Below the pieces are notes generated by a model. It saw only the letters and a list, made by a program, of their open reading frames with translations. It did not search any database and was not told the DNA's origin. From Candidatus Gemmiger excrementipullorum (GTDB taxonomy: Bacteria > Bacillota > Clostridia > Oscillospirales > Ruminococcaceae), in contig DXEI01000092.1 of the NCBI GenBank assembly GCA_019115045.1, forward strand, positions 1 to 45,988: a stretch of 45,988 nt of DNA, in the 5' to 3' direction. Positions 36,129 through 42,388 of the stretch are shown here, in pieces. Both the position numbers and the translations under genes were made by a program. How positions within the stretch are numbered: the first letter of the stretch is position 1; each line of letters opens with the position of its first letter.

Positions 36129-36325
36129 CGGCTCCATGCACTCCAGAAGCTCCTGGGGCGTGGGCTCATGCAGGCAGGCGGAGTATTCGATCCCGTCCTC
36201 ACAGTCCAGGGAATACTGTGCCTTGTGCCGGGTGGGCCGCCGCTGATAGGCCGCTTCATAGCGGACGCTGGCTCGGGGCGCCTCGGCCACTTCCTCGGTG
36301 ACTTCGATAAACTGATCTTGCGCGC
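36129..36325 (-). pseudogene. Fragment of a sigma-70-like regulator of ICE type
   Basis: The minus-strand frame reads QFIEVTEEVAEAPRAS, YEAAYQRRPTRHKAQYSL, DCEDGIEYSACLHEPTPQELLE and then stops resembling anything. Small sigma-70-like proteins in Firmicutes conjugative elements carry such a segment before their region 4; that match is from memory of the family. There is no start codon and the DNA-binding part is gone. It abuts the ParB-like fragment in another frame. Confidence 0.5.
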
Positions 36326-36331
36326 ACCAAT

Positions 36332-37049
36332 ATCGTCCTGCACCTTGTAGGGGCGTTTCCGGAACGTATGGAGCGGGTGGAGCTCCGGCATTTTCAGATA
36401 GACGATTTTTCCCTCTTCCACCGGGCGGGGCGGCATCTCCGGCGTGGGCGGCAGCTTGATCTCCGGCAGCGGGACTGCCGCCTCCTTGACGGGAGCGGCC
36501 TTGCCCATCTTTACCGCCTTAGCGGATTTAGACGCAGGCGCACCGCCGCAACCCGTTTTCTTGCCCTTGTCGGCTTTCTTACCTCTGGACACTTTGTCCC
36601 GAACAGAGGGCGGAACCCTCCTCACGGGCCACCTTGTCAACCTTAGACGGGCGGCCTGTGCGGGGCTCCGCCGCTTTCGACTTTTTCTCCACAGTCGGCC
36701 CGGCCTGATCTTTCGGCGGGCGGCCCCGGCGCTTCGGCGGCTTATCCGCCTCCGGTGCTTTCCTGTTCTGGGCAGGAGCAGAAGCCTCCTTGCTTCCCTT
36801 ATCAGCGGCCTGGATGTCCGAAAGGTTGATTACCTTGCCGGACGGCGCGGGAGCATCCTCACACATACCGGGGATAACAGACCGCTCCGGCGTGGCGGGC
36901 TCCACATGAGAGGGAGCCGCCTGATCCCCGCCAGGGACAGCGAGCCCCTCAGTGTGTTCCGGCGTGAGTGGATAGCCCGGCCCGGACGGTGCCGGAGCTT
37001 CCGGGGTTTTACTTCCCTCTGGGCTCACGTTTACTTTTTCATCTGCCAT
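36332..37049 (-). pseudogene. Truncated, frameshifted AT-hook/ParB-like protein
   Basis: Starts at ATG 37049 after a strong AAAAAGGAGG. The first 156 codons (to 36579) are Pro/Ala-rich, with AT-hook-like basic motifs KRRGRPPKD and RTGRPSKVDK. The reading then continues in another frame from about 36640 (DKVSRGKKADKGKK, AVPLPEIKLPPTPEMPPRP) to EGKIVYLKMPELHPLHTF and RKRPYKVQDD, a stretch like the start of a ParB/Srx domain in conjugative elements. Homology ends at about 36332. One frameshift near 36600 plus loss of the C-terminal part. Foreign to the neighbouring housekeeping genes. Confidence 0.55.
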
Positions 37050-37054
37050 TGGCG

Positions 37055-37148
37055 AACCTCCTTTTTCGTGAGATGAAAAAAGGCCGGACCTCCCGGCCTG
37101 GCCAGTTAAAAAACTCCCCCTTCCGTTTTAGTATTAAGTCAGCACCAC
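37055..37148 (-). promoter_or_regulatory. Leader of the AT-hook/ParB-like gene with hairpin and mini-ORF
   Basis: On the minus strand an AAAGGAG site is followed by GTG GTG CTG ACT TAA (37148-37134). Then comes a hairpin AGGCCGG/CCGGCCT (37099-37081) with a run of six T, and the gene's own AAAAAGGAGG only about 10 nt further. This is the layout of an attenuator; function is inferred. Confidence 0.4.
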
Positions 37149-37170
37149 TCCTTTCCTAAACGGGCCATGA

Positions 37171-37205
37171 AAAACGTCGCCTTTTTCTTGAAAAGGCGAC
37201 GTTTT
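37171..37205. terminator. Perfect inverted repeat, bidirectional terminator
   Basis: AAAACGTCGCCTTTT and AAAAGGCGACGTTTT, 15-bp perfect arms around TCTTG, with A and T runs on both sides. Separates the ICE scar from the dGTPase stub. Confidence 0.8.
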
Positions 37206-37268
37206 AGTGTAGGTTGGCTCGGTTTTTTGTTGTGATTTATGATTAAGCCTTTGTAAAGAAACCTTCTT

Positions 37269-37520
37269 TTGGAGAATTTTATCCATGCTGTTTTGTATTA
37301 TGACTACCAGGATGCAGAAAATCAGTATGTACCCTCCAAAGCTGACAAAAAATATATTTCCATCTTTTCAGACAATTATAAGCACGATTACGAAAAAGCG
37401 AAAACCGGAGATGAAAAATTCGACTTATATTTGCGTCTATTGATGGTAACTGACTACATAAGCGGAATGACGGATTCGTATGCTAGAACTTTGTATAGAG
37501 AACTGAGTGGCATTGAGTGA
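37269..37520 (+). pseudogene. C-terminal stub of a dGTPase (dNTP triphosphohydrolase)
   Basis: 83 codons without a good start; a stop lies five codons upstream. The end reads YLRLLMVTDYISGMTDSYAR followed by TLYRELSGIE, which is the usual C-terminus of dGTP triphosphohydrolases; FIHAVLYYD earlier also fits. The catalytic HD domain is absent. AT-richer than the surrounding host genes. The gene was cut where the ICE scar begins, at about 37256. Confidence 0.65.
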
Positions 37521-37584
37521 GCGACTGGAACTGTTTTGCCCGTATAAATGGGAGTATGATCGTCTGAACCCAGCCGGGGGTGCC

Positions 37585-37630
37585 AAAACACCGCTGCAAG
37601 CCGGTTTTCGCCGGCTAGCAGCGGTGTTTT
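37585..37630. terminator. Long bidirectional terminator
   Basis: AAAACACCGCTGC / GCAGCGGTGTTTT with a second inner stem AGCCGG / CCGGCT. Serves the dGTPase stub from the left and the GNAT gene from the right. Confidence 0.85.
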
Positions 37631-37674
37631 TCTTTTCCTTTTTTGGTTCCGCCATCCTGCGGTAATCTTTTGGC

Positions 37675-38221
37675 TCAAGAAGATATGACCCGGTGAGCCT
37701 GGTTGGGTTTCCAATTTGCCGCCAGCAGGCCATAGAGATAGAGGCTGGCCGGGCTTCCGTCGGTGCTGTTGGTTTGGCCTCTTTGTACGCCCTCAAACTG
37801 CATACCGAGCTTTTGCATAAGCCCAACCGATTTCACGACATCTATGGGTTATATCTTGTTCAACGAGATCGACCCGGGCGTTTACGAAATGGGTTGTTTT
37901 TTTAACCGGCGCTATTGGCGGCAGGGGGTACGCAGCCGAAGCCTGCAAAGCCGTGCTCGATCATGCGTTCCGCGATTTGCATGCCCATAAAGTTTTTGCA
38001 GAAACCATAACTTTTTGCGACTGTTTGTGAACGGCCGCGACCGCGCCGTTTTTGCTGATGCAGAAGCCGTGCAAAAAATCTTTTGTCTTTTCTAGATCAT
38101 AGGCGGGCTCGCAATGTTTCATCGTTTCCGCATCGCCCAAAATCTCGTAAAGGTCATTGGCGTCGTCTGGCGTAAAATTGCGGATCACAAGCCGGTCGGT
38201 TTCGATTCGTTCTATTATCAT
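37675..38221 (-). pseudogene. GNAT acetyltransferase broken by an internal inversion
   Basis: N-terminal part on the minus strand from ATG 38221: MIIERIETDRLVIRNFTPDD to HKQSQKVM (38006). The C-terminal part is also on the minus strand, from 37847 to the stop at 37675: IDVVKSVGLMQKLGMQFEG, SPASLYLYGLLAANW. The missing middle is present between them but on the plus strand (37848-38004): GYILFNEIDPGVYEMG, FFNRRYWRQG, YAAEACKAVLDHAF, RDLHAHKVFAET. Flipping 37848-38004 joins all three parts in frame apart from one extra G in the G run near 37925; the result is 181 residues with acetyl-CoA motifs of a RimJ/RimL-type acetyltransferase. As it stands no active enzyme can be made. Confidence 0.8.
37843..38009. 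repeat. Inverted segment bounded by TATGG/CCATA
   Basis: TATGG at 37843-37847 and CCATA at 38005-38009 bound the 157 bp whose coding sense is opposite to the rest of the acetyltransferase gene. The repeat is only 5 bp. Confidence 0.7.
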
Positions 38222-38262
38222 AAAAGGAAACCCTTGCTATAACAAAGGGCATGATACCACGG

Positions 38263-39024
38263 TCAGCAGCAAAAATACCACCCGCGGCCGCCGCAGCAGC
38301 ACCAGCTGCAGATGTTGCACATCAGCAGGTACATCCAGAACGAAAGGCAGAACCGCCCCGGGTTGCCGCTGGGCTGGGCGTAGGGCTGCTGGTAGCTGGT
38401 GTAGCTGGCGCCGGGGTTTTGCAGCTGATCCAGCAGGTTCTGGTAGGCGTAGTTGTTCGGCTCCATCGAGACGGCGATGCGCGCCTCGTCACGGGCGCGG
38501 ATGTTGTTGCCCAGCCCCTGATGGGCGAGCGCGCAGTAGTAGTGCCACTGGGCGGTGCGCTCATTGGCGGCCATGCCGTTGAGCGTGTTGAGCGCTTCCT
38601 GGTAAAACCCGTTGCGGATATAATTGGCCGCGGCGCGCAGTTCCGGGTTTTCCTGGCCGGTGGTGTAGGTCTGGCGGGCGCCGCCGGTCGTGCTGTAAAA
38701 GCCAAACCCGAACGGGCCAAACCCAAACCCGCCGCCAAACGGGTCCTGCCCGTACGCGCCGCCGTAGCCACCCTGGCTGGAGCTATACGGGCTGCCGCCG
38801 CTTTGCCGCTGCTGGTAACCCTGGTAACCGCCGGGGCCGCCGCCTTGCTTTTGGCGCATGATCTCGCTGTAAGCGGCCTGCACTTCTTTAAATTTTTCCT
38901 CGGCAGCGGGGTCGTTGGGGTGCAAGTCGGGGTGGTACTGCTTGCATTTTTGGCGGTAAGCCTTTTTGATCGTCTCGTCGTCGGCACCGGGGGCGATGCC
39001 CAGTATGCTGTATGGATCGGTCAT
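38263..39024 (-). CDS. J-domain protein with Gly-rich and Cys-rich parts
   Basis: 253 residues; ATG 39024 overlaps the DUF5685 stop (ATGA). N-terminal J domain (residues 1-65) with the HPD motif at 31-33 (YSILGIAPGADDETIKKAY, QYHPDLHPND). Next is a Gly/Tyr/Phe/Gln-rich stretch (70-130), then a helical part resembling a TPR (AANYIRNGFYQEALNTLNGM, WHYYCALAHQGLGN). The end is hydrophobic and Cys-rich (LLMCNICSWCCCGGRGWYFCC), which may sit in the membrane. J proteins stimulate DnaK; this one lacks the zinc and substrate domains of DnaJ, so it is a specialised co-chaperone. Confidence 0.88.
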   Translation of the reverse strand: MTDPYSILGIAPGADDETIKKAYRQKCKQYHPDLHPNDPAAEEKFKEVQAAYSEIMRQKQGGGPGGYQGYQQRQSGGSPYSSSQGGYGGAYGQDPFGGGFGFGPFGFGFYSTTGGARQTYTTGQENPELRAAANYIRNGFYQEALNTLNGMAANERTAQWHYYCALAHQGLGNNIRARDEARIAVSMEPNNYAYQNLLDQLQNPGASYTSYQQPYAQPSGNPGRFCLSFWMYLLMCNICSWCCCGGRGWYFCC

Positions 39025-39872
39025 GCGTGTCGTCCCTCTCTGTGCTTTCTGACCAGCGCGTATTGGCTCCATACGCCGGAATACAGTGTGTTGTACAAGA
39101 TCTGCCCCTCCGGCGTTTCTTTCAGGATGGGCAGCAGCTGGAACTGCTGTGCGCACAGGCCGATCTGCTGCGTCAGCAGCTCCCGGCAGCGCGTTTCGTA
39201 GTCGGCCGGCGGCAGCTGTTCAGCCAGCGCCTGCAGCGCGTTGTAACGGCCTTTTTTGCGGTCTTTTTCCAGGTCGTCGTAGGCGTCCATCAGGTAGATG
39301 AACCCGCCCAGGCCGCGGCCCATGGCGTCCAGTGTCGGCGCCCAGGCGTCCTCGCGGCAGACAAATATGCCGCCCAGCAGCGCGCCGAATGCCCGGCACA
39401 GTGCGTCCAGATCGTGGGACCCGGCGCTTTCCAGCGCGTTCAGCGCCTGCAGCTGGTCGCGGATGATCCCGCATTGCCGGGGCCAACGCTCCCGGATGGA
39501 CGGCAGATAGCGCTCCAGTTTCTGCGCGTGCCGCAAACTGGCGCGGCGACGGTCGTCCTGCCAGTCGTCCAGGAAATTGTAGTAGGCCAGCACCACCGTC
39601 ATATCGGCAGCGTAGTGCAAAAACGGGTTGTCGGCCCGCGGCCGCGGTTTGAACGGGTGCGGCGGGCAGCGCCCGACGCGGAAAGCGGTATCGGGGTCGT
39701 ACAAAGCGCTCAGCAAAACGGCCACAAAGGCCATGTCAAAGCTCAGCGTCATCTGCCCGGCCGTGCCGTAGCGCTGGCCCAGCGCCTGGCACAAACCGCA
39801 ATAGTAGGCCTGGTAGCGGTCCAGCGCCGCCTCGTCCAGGCCCTTGCGGTAGATGGTAACATACCCAAACAT
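39021..39872 (-). CDS. DUF5685 family protein with two Asp-rich motifs
   Basis: 283 residues, mostly helical. The N-terminus has a CxxC (YYCGLCQAL, Cys25 and Cys28) and GRCPPHPFKPR. Two acidic motifs are visible: NFLDDWQDDRR (Asp102, 103, 106, 107) and MDAYDDLEKDRKKGRYN (Asp196, 199, 200, 204). I recognise the family as DUF5685 of unknown function. The pair of Asp clusters about 95 residues apart in an all-helical protein looks like class I isoprenoid synthases; this is an inference, not an established role. It is the middle gene of a three-gene operon with the zinc-ribbon and J-domain proteins. Confidence 0.8.
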   Translation of the reverse strand: MFGYVTIYRKGLDEAALDRYQAYYCGLCQALGQRYGTAGQMTLSFDMAFVAVLLSALYDPDTAFRVGRCPPHPFKPRPRADNPFLHYAADMTVVLAYYNFLDDWQDDRRRASLRHAQKLERYLPSIRERWPRQCGIIRDQLQALNALESAGSHDLDALCRAFGALLGGIFVCREDAWAPTLDAMGRGLGGFIYLMDAYDDLEKDRKKGRYNALQALAEQLPPADYETRCRELLTQQIGLCAQQFQLLPILKETPEGQILYNTLYSGVWSQYALVRKHREGRHA

Positions 39873-39878
39873 AGCCCG

Positions 39879-40271
39879 TCAACTCTTTTTGATGAACTGC
39901 GTGCCGCATTTGGGGCAGGTGATGGAGATCTTGCCCCGTCCGCGCGGCACGCGCAGCTGCTGGCGGCAGTGCGGGCAGCGGTAATAGTGGTATTGCTTGC
40001 GCTGCTGGAAGCGGGTCTTTCGTGTGGCGAACCAGCCGGTGACCTTGCTTTCCAGCGCCAGGTATTTCAGGTTTTCCTGGTAACGTTTCCGGGTGTTGCG
40101 GCTGAGCATGCGGAAATAGCAATACCCCAGCATGATGAGCCCCAGCCAGTACAGCAGCGGGCTGAACAATGCGCCCAGGACTACCAGCAGCAGGGAACAA
40201 AACGACAAAAAGCCGCAGAACCGGTCAAACCCGTACCGGCCGGACATGAAACGCTGGAACCAGCTTCGCAT
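39879..40271 (-). CDS. Small membrane protein with C-terminal zinc ribbon
   Basis: 130 residues from ATG 40271, preceded by AAGGTGG; longer in-frame starts upstream run into the promoter region. Two adjacent hydrophobic segments (about residues 18-52), then a basic linker and a zinc ribbon with CPHC (Cys99, Cys102) and CPKC (Cys119, Cys122). First gene of the operon with the DUF5685 and J-domain genes. Function unknown. Confidence 0.82.
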   Translation of the reverse strand: MRSWFQRFMSGRYGFDRFCGFLSFCSLLLVVLGALFSPLLYWLGLIMLGYCYFRMLSRNTRKRYQENLKYLALESKVTGWFATRKTRFQQRKQYHYYRCPHCRQQLRVPRGRGKISITCPKCGTQFIKKS

Positions 40272-40316
40272 TTGCAAAAACCACCTTTTGGGCCTGCGCC
40301 CGCATTTTCGCCTCTC

Positions 40317-40325
40317 ATTATGCCA
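40317..40325 (-). promoter_or_regulatory. Extended -10 promoter of the zinc-ribbon/DUF5685/J-domain operon
   Basis: Minus strand TGGCATAAT, with the -10 CATAAT at 40322-40317; no clear -35 at 17 bp. It remains intact between the gene and the inserted element, whose edge is about 75 bp further. Confidence 0.5.
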
Positions 40326-40400
40326 CAGAAATGTTGGCAAATCGTGAACAAGAGCCAAACAGAATTTGAACAAACGCCGCAACACGCGCGGCGCGGCGTG

Positions 40401-42080
40401 TTATATCGCCGCGCGCTGTAACTGCACGATGCACTCAACGGTACTTTCTTTGTCCCAACTCATTTCGTCGATCTCCTGACCGTTATAGAACACTGGGAAC
40501 TTGAATTTGATATGCCTCAAAAATCGTCCATCCGGCAGTTCGTCCTCATAAATATCAACACGTTCCACGAAGCTGCTCAGAAACTCTTTCTTTTCAGCAT
40601 CTGTAAATTTATCATACAGTTTATCAAAGTATAGCAGATATTGATACACGTTGTCACTACCCAGCTTTTGCTGGCGAATGTTTTGAATCCGTACTTCCAC
40701 CTGAGCGATAGAATCTTCAATCTCGTCGATCTGGTCATAAAAATGATCCAGACGATCCTGCATATCCTGATACTTCCGGTCATAGTAGCGGTCTGTCACA
40801 TCCAGACTATCCATCTGCTGTGCCAGTTTGTTTTTAGCACCTAATACCTGCCGAAGCTGCTTGCGGAGATTTTCGATTTCCTGTTCCAACTCTCCGGTAT
40901 CAATACGGGTGTTGATTTTCTGCCGAATAGCAGCTTCAAATTTCGGATTTTGTACCAGCTTTTTAATTACTTCCGCCACCGCTGCATTGACCTTATCTTC
41001 GCCCCATTGCTTTTTATATGTGCAGACATGCCCATCAACAGAGCGGCGATGCTTGCAAGTGTAGTAGAAATAGTCTTTGTATCGGGAGCCATCCTTTTTC
41101 TTCTTACGGTTGACATTGCCATACATACCGGCACCACAAATGGGGCAGCAGAGAATACCAGAAAGAAGATGTTCGTGCTCCAGGCTGTAGGTCTTTTCTC
41201 TCTTTACCCCAGTTCTTAATCGCCTGTCGTGTGCAGTGTTCCAGATTTCTTCTGACACAATCGCTTCATGAATACCATCATACAGCATATAGGAATCCTG
41301 CTTGACGATATGGTAAGCATTGCGTTTGCCGGGGATTTTCTCATTTTTCCGTCTGCCATAAGCAAGTTTTCCGCAATAAACCGGATTATCCAAAACGCCC
41401 TTGATGAATGACGCTGCAAACGCATTTAGCGTATTGTTCTGACGTTTTTTCTTTTGGTATCCCTGCTGGTTAAGCCATGAGGCAATTCCGTTGACACCCA
41501 TCGTCGTGTTGATGTATTTGTCGAAAATCAAGCGGATAATCTCTGCTTCATCCTCAGCGATTTCCAATTCTCCGTCTACCAGTTTATAGCCGTAAGGAGC
41601 AAATCCGCCGTTCCATTTTCCTTCACGGGCTTTTTGACGGCGGCCTTCCATGGTCTGCACCAGAATATTCTCTCGTTCAATCTCGGCAACAGCAGAAAGC
41701 ACCGAAATCATCAGCTTTCCGCTGTCTTTGGAGCTGTCGATTCCATCTTCCACGCAGATCAGGTTCACACCGAAATCCTGCATCTTTTGCAGTGAGGTCA
41801 ATACATCAGCGGCATTACGGCCAAAACGGGATAACTTGAATACCAGCACGAAAGAAACATGATCTTTTCCTTCTTCGATGTCCCGCAGCATTTGCAAAAA
41901 TTCAGGCCGTCCCTCTACACTTTTTCCGGATTTTCCTTCATCAGAGTATTCACCGACAATTACCATGTCCTGAAAGTCTGCATACTTGCGAAGTTTGTCT
42001 TTCTGGGCATCCAGACTGTATCCATCTACCTGCATGGAAGTAGAAACTCTCGTATAGATATAACACTCCTTTTTCTTCAT
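40401..42080 (-). CDS. Large serine recombinase (TnpX/integrase type)
   Basis: 559 residues; ATG after GGAGG. N-terminal resolvase domain with catalytic Ser13 in IYTRVSTSMQ, and FKLSRFGRNAADVL and AEIERENI. Then the recombinase domain (GGFAPYGYKL, GIASWLNQQGY, VLDNPVYCGKLAYG), a zinc ribbon (CCPICG, TCKHRRS, VCTYKKQ) and a long coiled coil (residues 400-490). It catalyses integration and excision of the element without a DNA repeat target of its own. The last five codons (QRAAI) are GC-rich, unlike the rest, and may have been supplied by the host at the integration junction. Confidence 0.93.
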   Translation of the reverse strand: MKKKECYIYTRVSTSMQVDGYSLDAQKDKLRKYADFQDMVIVGEYSDEGKSGKSVEGRPEFLQMLRDIEEGKDHVSFVLVFKLSRFGRNAADVLTSLQKMQDFGVNLICVEDGIDSSKDSGKLMISVLSAVAEIERENILVQTMEGRRQKAREGKWNGGFAPYGYKLVDGELEIAEDEAEIIRLIFDKYINTTMGVNGIASWLNQQGYQKKKRQNNTLNAFAASFIKGVLDNPVYCGKLAYGRRKNEKIPGKRNAYHIVKQDSYMLYDGIHEAIVSEEIWNTAHDRRLRTGVKREKTYSLEHEHLLSGILCCPICGAGMYGNVNRKKKKDGSRYKDYFYYTCKHRRSVDGHVCTYKKQWGEDKVNAAVAEVIKKLVQNPKFEAAIRQKINTRIDTGELEQEIENLRKQLRQVLGAKNKLAQQMDSLDVTDRYYDRKYQDMQDRLDHFYDQIDEIEDSIAQVEVRIQNIRQQKLGSDNVYQYLLYFDKLYDKFTDAEKKEFLSSFVERVDIYEDELPDGRFLRHIKFKFPVFYNGQEIDEMSWDKESTVECIVQLQRAAI

Positions 42081-42113
42081 TTTACGTTGCCTCCATCCTG
42101 CATCGTTATGTAA

Positions 42114-42138
42114 ATTGTGCCACTGTCAGCGACACAAT
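42114..42138. promoter_or_regulatory. 25-bp imperfect palindrome upstream of the recombinase gene
   Basis: Arms ATTGTGCCACTG and CAGCGACACAAT around a single T, two mismatches in 12. It sits 34 bp before the recombinase start. It could be an operator for the recombinase or a binding site of the recombinase itself. Confidence 0.5.
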
Positions 42139-42193
42139 ATTTTGGTTTTATGAATTACTGAAACATGTTATTTGTTGTCCCAACTTTATTTTA

Positions 42194-42388
42194 TCATGCT
42201 GTCTTGTCCGCAGTCAATGAACTTGTTGGAAACTTTTTGGGATTCATACCTGATGACCCCTGTGTACCTTGTTTTATTGTATCATTCATATCATTTTCTT
42301 CTGTTTTGGGAAGATCCAACTCTCCGCCATATTTTTCAATCATTCTGGCCAAAAAGTCGGTGCACCTCTCAAAATCAGCATTTACCAT
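42194..42388 (-). CDS. Small protein of the mobilizable element
   Basis: 64 residues; ATG 42388 lies inside the end of the relaxase gene and is preceded by AGGAGG. Sequence begins VNADFERCTDFLARMIEKYG and has a polar tail. I do not recognise a family; the clean ribosome binding site and overlap suggest it is real and co-translated with the relaxase. Confidence 0.65.
   Translation of the reverse strand: MVNADFERCTDFLARMIEKYGGELDLPKTEENDMNDTIKQGTQGSSGMNPKKFPTSSLTADKTA

Larger units (their letters stand above)
36080..37256. mobile_element. Scar of an integrative conjugative element
   Basis: About 1.2 kb holding only broken ICE-type genes on the minus strand: an AT-hook/ParB-like gene with its leader, fused out of frame to a sigma-70-like fragment. 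Neither end shows a recombinase or clear attachment repeat. It lies between livF, whose terminator is missing, and a dGTPase stub, so it probably marks the site of a past insertion and deletion. Confidence 0.6.

Noticed and set aside
36579-36640. Programmed frameshift in the AT-hook/ParB-like gene
   Set aside because: No slippery heptamer was seen, and the gene is also truncated further on; simple decay is the better explanation.
38251-39201. Plus-strand frame opposite the J-domain gene
   Set aside because: Shadow of the minus-strand gene, which has the J domain with HPD and a ribosome binding site.
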